64,000 nt of DNA from Linnemannia schmuckeri (lineage: Eukaryota; Mortierellomycota; Mortierellomycetes; Mortierellales; Mortierellaceae): positions 558,001 to 622,000 of the forward strand of contig JANATG010000022.1 in the NCBI GenBank assembly GCA_029449235.1. The letters are read 5' to 3'. Below the pieces are notes generated by a model, which was not told where the DNA came from, made no database searches, and worked only from the letters and a program-made list of their open reading frames with translations. The position numbers and the translations under genes were made by a program. Below, one piece after another: positions 35,698 through 47,699 of this stretch. Every line of letters begins with the position of its first letter. The first letter of the stretch is position 1.

Positions 35698-37854
35698 ATG
35701 CGGTATATCGACACAGACTCGACTGCACCCAAGAAACCATCCCACTACAAGCCCATCGTCCCCGCTCCTTCCTCTTCTTCCTCCTCTTCGTCTACTGCTA
35801 CCTCTCAACACCACCCTCACTCGCGTGATCCTCGCGCCAACCAAGCCCCATCATCATCTTTCTCTTCTATTTCTTCTTCGTCAATTGTCACTCCTTCGTC
35901 TTTCTTTTCCTCTCCTCCAACCCCAGACCCTTCGCCCACCATGAACCCCGAAGACCCCAAACTCCACCACTACTCTTCTTCCTCTACGTCTTCTCATAGA
36001 CCATCGATCGGGTCTCTCAACGAAACCACGCTCTCCATCAACAGCAGCAACAGCTCTGCACGAAAACATAGCCTCGGTGGTAGTCAGCATCTTCCTACTT
36101 TCAGTGATATCAACAAGTCCGCTGCTGTGAATCACTCACCTTCGTCTACTTCTTCACCTTCCATCCACCCAATCAACAACCGTTCAACCCACACGACCAC
36201 AAACTCGACCGCCTCTAGTGGAAATGGTCCTGCAGGTAGTGCAAGTGCTCACTACCCCAACAGCGTCGTCGGCACCCCACCCATGTCCCCCGGCCACACT
36301 CTGCTCTCACCCCTCACCCGCCCTCATTGCGGTATCACCGATCCTTCTCAATACTCTTCTTCCCTTTCTTCTGGAGGAAGTGGCGGAGGAGGAGGGTTCT
36401 ATCAACTCCCTCCACCCGTTCAACCCTTTGGCCCTCCCTCCGTCCACCGTCCAAGCCCACACCAATCCCCAGCCATGCACCCTCAGTCATCCAGCAATCA
36501 CCACCATCCTCTCCCTTCACTTCCTCCTCTCCCTGGTGCTGCGAATACAACCACGGGATACTCGCCAAGGTCGACCCCTCAAATGTCGCCTATCACAAAC
36601 CACTACCTGGTCTCGCCCCACCTAGGCCCACTTTCGCCCTACCCGACTCCACAACACCAGCCTCGACAGCACCATTATTCGAGTCCACACCATGATCCTA
36701 CCATAGTTAGCGGTGGTATGGCCAAACAGTCTATTCCGGCCATGATCCTTCCGGCTTCAGCTTTGTCGTCTGGTGGACTTCCGCTTCTCCCTCACGAGAT
36801 GTCGTCCTCGGGTTCTAGTTCGTCGTCGACGAGGACTTATACGAACATCTTGCCCCAGGGGAGCAGTAGTAATGGTAGCAGTAACAGCAACAATAACGAC
36901 ATCAGTATGGGCTCGCCAACAAGTGGACCTGTTGACCCCCGGTCTGCACCCCCATCTCCTCGTCGCTACGTGATGCTCCCTCCTCAGAGCCCCGCCATGG
37001 GTTCTACGACCGGAAGTGGTCGCCCCTCTCGATCCCATGGTGGCCGAAAATCCAGTGCCAGCTCTACATCCTCCACTTCTGCCGCCGCCACCGCCGCTGC
37101 TTCTGCCTCCGGCAACCCTACATCCTCAAGCTCATCCTCATCAAGGCGGCGCCCCTCGTCAAACTCCCGAGTCGTCGACCAAGAGACCCGCGACCTGATG
37201 CGAAAAGTTTCTCATTCAGCTATCGAACGCCGCCGCCGCGAGCGGATCAACGACAAGATCCTCCAACTCAAACATCTCGTCCCAGCCTGCGTCGACGAAG
37301 ACCACCTCCACAAGCTCTCCATCCTCCAGTCGACCATCGAATATATCCAGCATCTCAAGTCGGTCCTCCCCGCATCCGTCGCGAATGTCAAGGTCGGCAA
37401 GGCGACCAACAATAATCCGAATAATAAGACTACGGATATGTTGGATGCGTTGGGGGCTGGGATTGCCAACAAGGTGCCATTGACGCCGTTGATGACCACG
37501 ACGTTGGGACATATTTACCCTAAGCGACTCAAGCTCGACAAACACCATCATTCGTCCTCCTCTGCCTCCTCGTCCTCGCACCAGCACGGTCAGAAATCAC
37601 AACACGGCCAGCACCAGTACGAATCGTACGACGACAGGTCAGGCGGCGCCAACGCCTCAGGAATGCACTCATCTTCGTCCGATGAAGATGCCAAGGATGG
37701 ACTGTTGCTCCTTGCCGGCGGTCCACAGTCTTCCTCCTCTTCGTCGTCTTCATCTTCCTCTTCGTCGGTCGAGTCTGGTTCTCGATCTGAACACAAGCGT
37801 GGACTTCGGAAACGGGATAGCAACGCCATTGCTTCTTCCCATGAGTCTGGTTAA
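35698..37854 (+). CDS. Basic helix-loop-helix transcription factor
   Basis: A single exon of 718 residues from the first ATG after the CT-rich leader (the frame is open further upstream to 35428). Residues about 500-560 form a complete bHLH domain: basic region 'SHSAIERRRRERIND' with the H-E-R triad that recognises CACGTG-type E-boxes, helix 1 'KILQLKHLVP', loop, and helix 2 'KLSILQSTIEYIQHLKSVLP'. No leucine zipper follows. The rest is low-complexity with long Ser runs, Pro and His, probably disordered activation regions; many Ser-Pro pairs suggest phosphorylation. It acts in the nucleus as a dimer. Its target pathway is not visible. Confidence 0.92.
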   Translation: MRYIDTDSTAPKKPSHYKPIVPAPSSSSSSSSTATSQHHPHSRDPRANQAPSSSFSSISSSSIVTPSSFFSSPPTPDPSPTMNPEDPKLHHYSSSSTSSHRPSIGSLNETTLSINSSNSSARKHSLGGSQHLPTFSDINKSAAVNHSPSSTSSPSIHPINNRSTHTTTNSTASSGNGPAGSASAHYPNSVVGTPPMSPGHTLLSPLTRPHCGITDPSQYSSSLSSGGSGGGGGFYQLPPPVQPFGPPSVHRPSPHQSPAMHPQSSSNHHHPLPSLPPLPGAANTTTGYSPRSTPQMSPITNHYLVSPHLGPLSPYPTPQHQPRQHHYSSPHHDPTIVSGGMAKQSIPAMILPASALSSGGLPLLPHEMSSSGSSSSSTRTYTNILPQGSSSNGSSNSNNNDISMGSPTSGPVDPRSAPPSPRRYVMLPPQSPAMGSTTGSGRPSRSHGGRKSSASSTSSTSAAATAAASASGNPTSSSSSSSRRRPSSNSRVVDQETRDLMRKVSHSAIERRRRERINDKILQLKHLVPACVDEDHLHKLSILQSTIEYIQHLKSVLPASVANVKVGKATNNNPNNKTTDMLDALGAGIANKVPLTPLMTTTLGHIYPKRLKLDKHHHSSSSASSSSHQHGQKSQHGQHQYESYDDRSGGANASGMHSSSSDEDAKDGLLLLAGGPQSSSSSSSSSSSSSVESGSRSEHKRGLRKRDSNAIASSHESG

Positions 37855-38582
37855 AAATAATCCCTCATGGTGTCGTCTTTGTTTTTCTTTTTTTGTACGC
37901 TTTTTTTTTTTTTTTTTTTTTTTCGAGAACAGAAAACCCACCTATACTCCACTCTTCTCTAGTCTTTTGTTCTATTTTTTTCCGCTCCAGTCACATCCAA
38001 AACAACATACATATCTCTCTCCCCTCTCTTCTAGCATTTTTTTTCTACTGCTGTCGTGTACATTTCTTCTTTGCATATTCTTCTTTCCTTCTGTTACAAA
38101 TAAATAAATAAAAAAATAAACAAAAAAGGCATCCAAAAAAAACAACAAAAACGATAACCTTGAAGTGGATAGTGAAAATGAGTGTCCTGGAAATGATGAA
38201 TTGCGCTTTCTGTACAGACACTGAAGAGACAAAAAAAAAAAAAAAAAAAAAAAAGGGAGGAAAGATGATACGCTTTATGAGGTAGCGGAATGCCTCCCAA
38301 ATAATAATAGTAAAACCCCCCCCCCCCCCCCCAGGCGCATGTCCGTTTTGTCTTCCACAGGCACGGGCCAAGCATACACAGGCAAAGACACACAGCTGCA
38401 CTTCGACTCGCCCTCCTTCCATGTTCTCGTATTTTGATCCAAGTATCCATCTCATACATATGAAGCTTTGGTTGTTTTCAAAATATGTTTTAATTCAATG
38501 ATAAAAAAAAATGATGGGGTGATATGTGACAATGAAAGAGAGTGAATAAACTGTGTGGTCAACGACAGAAAAAAGGCTCTTT
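37855..38582. other. Intergenic, tail-to-tail between bHLH gene and ADE13, with homopolymer tracts
   Basis: It contains T-runs (37901-37923), an A-run (about 38231-38254) and 17 consecutive C residues (38316-38332). The two flanking genes converge here, so it holds both 3' ends. No gene is seen. Confidence 0.7.
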
Positions 38583-39177
38583 TTAAACGGACAGCTCGGC
38601 CTTGCTCTCCTTCTTCAAAACAGCCTCAAAAGGCTTCAGCGCAGGCTGGACATACTCCTTCAAGAACCTCTCCACCTGCTGAGGAGCACGTCCAATAAAA
38701 GTCGAAGGATCCATGAGGGCCTTCAAGTCTGCCCAGATAGGCTCAAAGTAAGGATCCTTCTGAATCCTCTGAATCAAATCATTCTCTCCTCCTTGCTGCT
38801 TCACAACCGCGCCAGCCTCATGGGAGAGAACGCGGATGTGCTCGTGGCACTCCTGACGATCACCACCCTTCTTGACCATGGCCATGATGATGTTCTCGGT
38901 GGCCATGAAGGGGAGCTCCTGATGGATGCGGCGTTCGATGACCTTGGGGTAGACGACAAGACCCTCAGAGATGTTCTGGAGGAGGGTGAGGAGGATGTCC
39001 ATGGTCAGGAAGGCCTCGGGCAAGCAGATACGACGGTTGGCACTATTGAGATGATGGAGTTTGAAAATTAAGATAAACGTTAGTGGATGACACATAAAAT
39101 TAGAACGAGGAAGAGATCGTAAGGGAAGTGGTCGGATCCGTCCGCTTTTTTGCGATAGCAACAAACAACGGCCTGGG

Positions 39178-39213
<36 letters not shown>

Positions 39214-40440
39214 GTCGAGAACACCATTGAAAACATGAAGACAAGAAACATAACGAGTTCCAGTTCTGTCTCATTAGGTCTAATCTTCTCCTTCCAATTC
39301 CTGCTATCATGTCAATTATTATTCATGTTCTTTACCTGTCATCGAGGGTACGCTCCAACCACTGGACAGAGGCAGTTCCAAGAGCATCCTGGACCAAGAT
39401 CTGGAGATGACGGGCCAAGGAACAAGCACGCTCACAGCGCATAGGGTTCCGCTTATAAGCCATAGCCGACGATCCAATCTGGTCCTTCTCAAAGGGCTCC
39501 TCAATCTCCTTCAAGTTGGCCAACAGACGAATATCAGTCGCAATCTTGTGAACCGTCGCACCGAAAGAAGCCATGGGCATCAAGACATCAATGTCGATCT
39601 TGCGAGAATAAGTCTGGCCTGTCACGGGGTAATACTCCTTGAATCCCGAAAGCTCTGTCACACGCTGATCCAAATCCTCAACCTTCTGGTGATCGCCTTC
39701 GAAAAGAGCCAAGAACGAACCCTGAGTACCGGTGGTTCCCTTGACACCGCGGAAACCCAGATCCTCACGGGCACGGGTCAAGTTGCGAAGATCCCAGAGC
39801 AACTCTTGGATCCAGAGGGTGGCACGCTTGCCGACGGTGGTCAACTGGGCGGGCTGGAAGTGGGTGAAGCCGAGGGTGGGGAGGTCCTTGTACTGCTCGG
39901 CAAAGGCACTGAGACGCTGGATGACGCGGGCAAGCTTGGGAAGGAGGATGTCGAGACCGTCACGGAGGATCATCAAGTCACCGTTGTCGGTCACGTAGCA
40001 AGAAGTAGCGCCCAAGTGGATGATACCGGCGGCCTTGGGGGCGGCAACACCAAAGGTGTGGACGTGGGCCATCACATCGTGGCGGCGCTTCTTTTCCTCA
40101 GCAATCGCCAACTCGTAGTCGATATCGTACTATTCGAATGCATGGGTCAACAACAAGGAAAAAGACAAGAACTGATTAGTTTTGATTTGTGTCGAACAAT
40201 TGAAAAGTATAAAGTTAATCGAGTGTGCTGATACAGATGAACAGGACATACGATGTGCTCCTTCATCTCCTCGATGGCACCCTCGGGGATGTCAAGACCG
40301 AGCTCCTTCTCGGCAATGGCGAGGTTGAGCCAGAGCTTGCGCCAGGTGCTGAAACGCTTGTTGTCCGAAAAGTTGGCGGCCATCTCGGGCGAGGCATAGC
40401 GCGAGGTCAAAGGCGACTGGTAGCGGGCGTGAGGGTCCAT
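38583..40440 (-). CDS. ADE13: Adenylosuccinate lyase
   Basis: Three exons on the minus strand: 40440-40252, 40129-39336, 39042-38583, giving 480 residues, the family length. The enzyme acts twice in purine synthesis, splitting SAICAR to AICAR and adenylosuccinate to AMP, each releasing fumarate. It is a cytosolic homotetramer. Visible are the N-terminal 'YQSPLTSRYASPEM', 'HDVMAHVHTFG' and 'IHLGATSCYVTDN' with the conserved His and Thr-Ser, 'LGFTHFQPAQLTTVGKR', and the fumarase/aspartase-superfamily signature 'GSSAMAYKRNP' with the catalytic serine loop. Splice junctions keep the frame. Confidence 0.97.
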
Positions 40441-41003
40441 CGTTGTTGTTGGTGTGGTTGCCGGAAGGAAGAGAGGGAAGGGGTGAGGAATAAAGAAGAA
40501 AGGGAAAGAAAAAAAAAAAAGGAAGGGAAGGGAATGAGGAATGAGATTCCCTTTGAAAGTCTTTGAGTCGTTCCGTTTCTCGACGCCTCTTTCCCCGCAT
40601 ATTGCTTTATTCGTCGATTTTTTTTTCTTTTTCGTGACTCCGGTTGAACAGTCACTGTTTTTCTTTGCGGTTGTCCAAATCAAACCATCCTCGCGTCCAA
40701 AAAGATGCACGAAACATGAAACTTCAATAGGTCTTGCAGACAAAACATCAACGACTTGGCCCATTCACATATGCAACTCATGGATACACAGGGGAAAAGC
40801 GGATGTCGGCATTGCTACTAATGGTTTTCTATCATCCGTGTTTATCCATGTTTCATGTCAACCAGAACTAGCATCAACAACCGTTGGAAGCAAAAAGAAC
40901 AAATCAATGAAAAAAAAAAAATGCTTAACCAGTTTATGGTTATCTAATGTTTCTATCGTACAAAAGTGGTAGTATCTCTTCCTCTTCTTCTTTTCCTTCT
41001 TCT
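40441..41003. other. Intergenic: ADE13 promoter side and PAH1 3' end
   Basis: The stretch upstream of ADE13 is CT-rich when read on the minus strand (40440-40560), as in other leaders here. No separate gene is supported. Confidence 0.6.
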
Positions 41004-44000
41004 TTACAGGAATGGCTCCTCAAGTCCCTCCTCAATGTCATCCAAAAACTCATCATCCTCATCTTCCTCATCACCATATTCTTCACCCTCCTCACCATCC
41101 TCATAGTCACCCTCATACTCTTCTTCCTCCTCAACAACTCCTTCTGAAACAAGACCCGTCGTAGGTTCATCTTCCTCCTCCTGCTTCACAGGCAAAAGGT
41201 CGTCCAGATTGACACTGTTGGGTCTGCTCGAATTGCTGTTGTCCTTATGGTTCTGGTCAAGAGCTTTCCGTGATGCCTTGGCAACATCCTCGTCCGTCTG
41301 CAAAAGACCATCCATTGGAGCTGGCAAGGGAATCGAAACAGGGCGATCGCTTTCATCAGCAGCGACCTGCGCTGACTGAGTGGGAGACAATGGGACAAGG
41401 GACTGAGGCAAGGGTGTGGCTGCACTGCTGGTGCTTCCGCTCCTCACGGCGCGGATCAAACGAGTAGGGACAAAGGCAGAGAGCATCGATGGTGATGTTG
41501 CTCGGATTCTCCGGCTACCATCCTCAGTTAATTGACCATCCTGAACCAGCTGTTGCAGCTGCTGTTGCTCTGCGTGCTCATCATCACTGGCCCAGTTGTC
41601 AGCTCGTCCACGGAGCGATCCTGTGTAGCTGGTGCGCTCATACGTCAATGACTTGGATTTGGTATCAACTGCTGGGCTGGTGGGCGATGATGGCTGAAGA
41701 AGACTAGAGCTCGAGGATGATGACTGAGTGAGTGAGGCGACCTTCTTGGCGACACTAGTAGTCGATGACAAGAGCGAGGTCGATGATCCAGAGGTGCCAT
41801 ACGTATTGGTCGAAAGTGGGAGATCAGGCAGATCAATCTTAGGCAGATCCGACTTCCAAAAGTTCCAGTCGTTGAACTCGGGCGCAACTTTCTGTCCAGG
41901 GAAGATCTCGTTGACCAGATCATTCAACGCCAAGTACCTTTTAATACAGAGACAAGAAAAAAAATGTCAGGATCAATCTATAATAATTGATAGGAGGCAT
42001 TCAAGACAAAATACAGGTAATCACTTACGATGACTTGAAAGCGCTTAGAAGCTCCAACTTGACCTCACCATACGAATCAATCGTAAAAATGCGAGAAGGA
42101 GGGACGTTGACACTACGATACGAAAGGGCATCCGTGATTCTGTTTCCGAATCCAGCATAGAAGGGGTTGCGATCTCCAAACAGCTTCTTGACATCACGAA
42201 GACAGGCCATCTTGAACACCTCGGGTTTACGAATGATCACCTCACGATGGAAGGCAGAGAAGAGACGATCGGGACTCATGATTACCGGTCCATCAGGCAA
42301 CTGGTAGCTATTCTGCTCAACCTTCTGCAGGTACTTGCGCGTGTAGTCGGCTTGTCCAATGGCACGAGAGGTTAGATAAAGGATATGGTATCCGTTGCTG
42401 CGAATGTCGGTAAACAGCTTGGCGACACCAAGATGAGTCCAGTCACGCCCAGCCATGGCAAAGATGTGACCCAAAGCGTCCGATTTTGTAATCGTTCCAT
42501 CGATATCCGAGATGACGACCTGAGAGTCATGATCCCACAAGAAGATCTTGGCCACACAGGTTGCTGTTCCCTGGTAAGAAGATGTCACTGAGAACGAGAC
42601 CGTGTTGGCACCCTTCTTCAGACCCAAAGTTTGGAGTTGCTCAGAAGTAAGACGAAGAGTCTTGGCGTAGCGCTTAGTGTCAGGTGCTGCATTCACATCC
42701 TTTTCAGACAAGGCAGGGACCTTGGGGTGGTTGTGCGTATGTTCCTCAGCGCCAGTGTCGAGTGGGGGCAACGACCTGCTACGGAGAGCTGGGTTGAGGA
42801 GACGAACCTCGGGATTCTGCGAATCAACCGCAGCAGTACTATCAGTCTCGTTGGCTGGGAGTGTCGAAGCCGCTGATCCCAAGTCGGGGGTCAAGGCAGC
42901 AGGGGTTCCAGCAGGGGTCTTCCTGAACCATCTGGAGATAGTGCCAAAACGAGTAGAGCTGGGTCTGTCTTCCGCAGCAGGTTTTTGATCCTTTGTTCCT
43001 GAGGTAGCGCTGTCAGAGAGGGGCTGGTGGAAAAAGAGAAGGGCGGCAAGCTGGGGCACAGCGTTGGTCCAGGAGTAGAAGCGTCCATCGATGTAACAGA
43101 CTAACTTCTTGTCAGCGAGAACGGCGGCGGGATCCTTTGAGAAAGTCTCGAATGTTAACTGTGCGCTCTGGAATGCCTTGTGGCTCGCAACCTAATTAAC
43201 GATAAACCCAAAAATAGACATCTCTGTTAGGGAAAAGAAAAAAAAAACGTTCACGTTGATTATGGCCACGCTAACATTGTGGAAACTGTAAGTTTGTGAT
43301 TTCACATACCGCGTCCTTGCCAAAGTCATCCTCGCCGCAGAGAGAGAGGGCTACACGGCACTTGGTCGAGCCCATTTGGAACTCTCTTGTCTCAATCTCA
43401 ACTGGTTCTTCGGGGATCAAGGGCTTGGAGGTATCCTCCTTGACCTCATCATCCTCGTCGGGGTTATCCTGTTTGACTGGCAAAGTGCCCCAACCCCACG
43501 TCCACTCCTTCGTACCAGTAACAGGCTTGTTTGTCTCGTACTATATGTGTAACAGAGGTATGTATGTTTGTTAGTACTGTCAGAATCAACAACTTTGTAA
43601 TGTTGGTAATATGAAAGGATAATGTTTACCTCCATCTCGGTGTCACTCATGACGTTGGGTCTGGCGGTACGCTTGGGTATCTTTTCAATAGCGACTACAT
43701 CTTTCTTGGCAGCAGTATCACGGCACTTCTCAGGAAGACTGTCGAGTCCAGGGAAAGGAATGTCTGTCGTGACAAAAAATAACAAGCAAAGGAAATGGTT
43801 AGTGCACACACGACCGTTCACAGGACAAAACATGCGAATGATTATTTTTGTGGAGGGAATTGTGGTTTGTCAGCGTGTGTCCATTTACCTGACTCTCCGA
43901 TGGCAGGCATACTGTTGGCTCTCTTTCTGCCCTTTCTTCCCTGCGAACCATGAGGAATTCCTGCTCTCTTCTTTTTCCGCTGGTCGCGAGATTCTAATAA

Positions 44001-45806
44001 ACGACAACGACAGCAAAAAAAAAAAAAAAAAAAAAAAATGAGCAGCGTGTAGATTGTTAATGTGCTGTAACAAGTTTTTTCTTCACACGATTTAAAAAAA
44101 AATCAGTCGATTCCCGTTGCTTACTCTGACGTTCCAGTTGGGTATTGGCGAGCGTTTCCTCGGGCTTTAAGAATGCACCTTGTTTGATATCCTCTACAAG
44201 CTGCTGACGCTGTTCCTTGTTGAGATGAGATCTGGTTCTGCTGAATCTCTTGCGTAAAACGCGGTTATGACGTTCGCTGTCTGAGAGAATTCCCCGTGGG
44301 AGGTCGCCGTCGTCGTCTGAGGACTCAGTGTCCGAATCGGTCTTGTATCCCGTCATATCAAACAGTACCTCTAATGACGACATTAAACAAAAAATGCATG
44401 CGCATAGACCGTCAGCTAACAGTTAAAAAGGAGAAAGTGGGAAGAAGAGAGGACAAGATAGAGAAGAAACGGCAATTGACAAAGGTGGGCACATACCACT
44501 TTTGCGACGTCCTGCTCTTGATGTCTCCTGTTCTGGGGTAAGAGTGTCGCCATTGTTGGCATCGGTCACTTCTTCGCGAACGACAGCAGGGAAAAGGGCG
44601 TTGACGGTGGGGTCGATGGTATCTCTGGGTTGGGGTATTTGGTTGTCGTTCGAGTGGGACTTTGAGGGGGTGGGCGATTCTGGTTCCTGAAGGGGCCCAT
44701 GTGATTGAGAAAAGGAGCCAGGCATGCCCTGGAAGGAGTCTCTTGCGGGCTCGTCCATGATTCGCTCCGAAGTTGACACGATGGATTCCCGGTCGCTGTC
44801 GTCGCGCAGGCTCTCTTCGAAGGCAGAGCCATGGCCACTGGCGGCGCTCACATAACCATTATCGAGAAGAGCGTCTATTGATAGCGGGGCAATGGATGGA
44901 AACAAGGTCAGGTTAGCCCAGGGTATAAGGTGTGAACAGGAAAGAAAAAAAGAGAGACCAGATCATATGTTTCGCTGAATGAAAGAAAGGATGAAGCTGG
45001 ATCTGAATTATAATCGCCCATTGTAAATGTTTTTTTTTTTTTGATTTTGATTGACATATGCCAAAGCGTAATCAGACGAAAAATGAAATCATGGTCGATC
45101 GACATGGAAAACAAATAGCACTCCCCTTACAACACCAGTGCCATCCACATACAGCACAACCCACGCACGACCACTCTTCCCATTGCACAAAGAACCCGCT
45201 AGAGGGCACACAAAAACTGAGCAGACACGGAAGAATAAACCCCGATCGCCCATACCCAACTCTACTGCCACTACACGTTGCGTCGGTGTATTGTTGAATC
45301 GAGCAATCATAATAGATAACAACCTTGTCATAGCGTGTTTATCATCATCATCACCAGTAAAGCATACCTTCATCACCAACAGGGTACTGTCCGTTCATAG
45401 CACCTTCGAGCTGCTTCTGCTTCTGCTTGTCGTTGTTGTGAGGGTGACCGTTGAGATCAAAATAATCAACGGGGGTCAGATCGCTCTCGTCGGCAGGGCC
45501 AGCAATGGGCGAGGTTGCAAACTCATCTGGGACATAATCATCAGTCTCGAGGACGAAGAAGGCTTCTCCGGCGTCTCCAACCTTCATAGGAAATGCAATG
45601 ACATTGCCGTTGACTCTGACCTCCACGACCTTTTCTTGGGGTCGCAAGACACTGAGCTTGCCGAAACGAACGTGGAAGGGTGAACAGGCGAGGTCACCAT
45701 TGGCCTGCTGGACGACGATAATGTCGATAGCGCCGGAGAGAGTGGCTGGGTTAATCTCCGAGTAGAACTTGGAGACTGTTGAGAAGAATGACCCAACAGA
45801 ATACAT
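41004..45806 (-). CDS. PAH1: Phosphatidate phosphatase, lipin family
   Basis: Eight minus-strand exons keep frame throughout: 45806-45368, 44874-44497, 44370-44125, 43993-43889, 43763-43630, 43540-43310, 43191-42029, 41937-41004; about 1209 residues. The enzyme converts phosphatidic acid to diacylglycerol with Mg2+, feeding triacylglycerol and phospholipid synthesis at the ER/nuclear membrane. Visible are the lipin N-terminal domain (residues 1 to about 110, 'SPFHVRFGK'), a basic nuclear-localisation cluster ('RKKKRAG', 'GRKGRKR'), the middle motif 'WTWGWGTLP', and the LNS2 catalytic HAD motif DIDGT (about 740). The C-terminus is Ser-rich, then strongly acidic (Glu/Asp runs), ending near 'EEPFL'. 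It is longer than yeast PAH1 (862). Confidence 0.96.
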
Positions 45807-46304
45807 GACGAAGATAGATAGGAGGGAGGTAAGGAGTGAGAGGGAGGGCGAAGGTTTAAAAGGAGAGGAAGGTATTCATACAAAGAATGATGTTCAGCCC
45901 AAAACGAAACGAGAGAGGGCGGGTGAGCAAGGGAAGGACGTGGGTGTAGATGGAAGGATGGAAGAAAATGTGATGCAAAAAGGTGTTCAAACCGTGGAGG
46001 AGGAAAGGAAGGAGAGGGGGGTTGAACAAGGAAAGGAGGAGAGGAGATTAGGTGGAGTGAAGAAAAAGGGCTAAAGTGAATGAATTAAAAAAAAAAAAAA
46101 AAAAAAAAAGATGCGAAAGTAAAAAATGGTGAGGGATGTTTTCTTCTTTTGGGCGTACAAGATAAAAAAGTTGGGACGTTGGGAAAGCAACAAATGTCCC
46201 ACAAAAAATAGTCTCGTTAATTTCAGGTACACGTGAGTATTGCATTCCTCTAAGGGTCATGTCACGTTGTCATTCGAGCCATTTTCCATTTTTTCAGACA
46301 CAGC
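45807..46304. other. PAH1 upstream region, no gene
   Basis: The region is purine-rich on the plus strand (pyrimidine-rich on the PAH1 strand) and has an A-run at 46086-46109. It is probably PAH1 promoter and leader. Confidence 0.5.
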
Positions 46305-46322
46305 GTCTGCTGCGCTAATCGA

Positions 46323-46731
46323 CGTGCCGCGAGGCATTGTGGTCGGTGGTCGAGAAGCCAGGAGAGGAGGAGGAGTGGCAGCAGCAGACCGAGGAGGCAT
46401 GGACAGCCAGCCACATTTACCGAGGTCTCGTCCCTATAGCCCTAGCAAAAGCGTGGGACAAGGTGTTCAAGGACATCCCGGCCAGCATTGCTCAGCACGT
46501 GAGTCGGCTGTTTTGCCGGTACGTCGAAAAGGAGGCGAGAGAGCGATTATGGAAAGTAAGAGGACGGGCTGTGGTCTTCAGGTACCGATGTACTGTTTAG
46601 TATGCTTTACTTAGTGAAGTAGACTATGTGCTCGTACGAGCTTCACTTAGACAGTTCCACTTTTCAATTGGATAAAATTGATGTGTCGTCACAGACGACC
46701 CATCACTACCTTGGTAAAAAAAAAAAAAAAA
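46323..46731 (+). mobile_element. Short poly-A retro-insertion with 18-bp TSD (unidentified family)
   Basis: Exact 18-bp duplications (gtctgctgcgctaatcga) at 46305-46322 and 46732-46749 bracket 409 bp that end in 16 A residues. Part of it is open and codes for 'RGLVPIALAKAWDKVF' and 'HVSRLFCRYVEKEARE'. It does not match the LINE family of the other copies. It could be a 5'-truncated LINE of another family or a processed gene copy. Confidence 0.85.
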
Positions 46732-46749
46732 GTCTGCTGCGCTAATCGA

Positions 46750-47540
46750 GAGGTTAAGGAAGATCGCGAGCACGGCGACGATGAATCGGCCAGCTATGAC
46801 CAGCAATATCACTCACCGTTATCGCTAATGACGAGAGAAGCCTCGCCACTTCGAGTCCCGAATCATTTTTTCTTCATTCGTCCGTGATCTCTCATCACGG
46901 CTAGATTCATCTTCCATTGACGCTTCTTTTTTGGCAGCGTCTACACTGTCATCGTTGCGCTTCTACTCCATCCTAGAGAGATAAGACCATGGCATCCACG
47001 AGACATAGATATCTGTGGTCATAGCCATCGCTTCTCCTTCATCTTTTTTCACACACGTAATATGTAAGCAACATCTAGTAGAGAACATTCAACTCCGTTG
47101 ATCTGGCAGCGACACTGCTCATGACTTATCTCTCAGAAAGAAAAGAGGAGATCGTTGCGCAGCATGATGATGTGGCAATGGTCCAGTCCAGATGGATCAT
47201 GTACTTCTTTATTTTATGGTTCTTTTTTTTTTTCCTTTTCTTCCTTGTTTTATTTCAATCCCACCCCATCCAAAGGCAAAAGCAGTTCCCCTTGAAAAAG
47301 AGAAAGAAACTAGTGAGCACTCAAAGGTTAACTGCACCCAAAAAGGAAATTGTTTTCCGAGATCAATTCTGATTGGTTTACCCCTTCGTCATCAAACGCA
47401 AAAAAAAAAAAGGCGCCCTCTCGTCTGTTGTGCATGCACCCTCCTTCCATCTTTTTCTTTGGCCTTCGGAGCGGATGATCATCCCCCTCCTCATCTCCGT
47501 CTTGTTTGTCAAAGATAGCGTGGACAGGTGGTCTTCGGAG
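46750..47540. other. Intergenic sequence upstream of ferritin
   Basis: Joined across the retro-insertion, the flanks read as one continuous stretch with a short open frame, but no known domain. The remainder has no recognised gene. Confidence 0.5.
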
Positions 47541-47550
47541 GAGAGTTGCC

Positions 47551-47558
47551 TATAAAAG
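47551..47558 (+). promoter_or_regulatory. Probable TATA box of the ferritin gene
   Basis: 'tataaaag' lies about 140 bp before the ferritin ATG, followed by a CT-rich leader. It fits the core-promoter consensus; the start site itself was not determined. Confidence 0.55.
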
Positions 47559-47699
47559 AATCGACTTTCTCTCGGATTTTTTTTTCCTTTTTCTCTTTCT
47601 TCCTCACTCTTCCACTTTTCTCTTCACTCTCCAACAAAACACAAACAAGTACCACCCCTTCCCACCACTTCCTCCACAACACAAACACACATACACACC

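Noticed and set aside
39407..40231. 274-residue plus-strand frame opposite ADE13
   Set aside because: Antisense shadow of the adenylosuccinate lyase exon.
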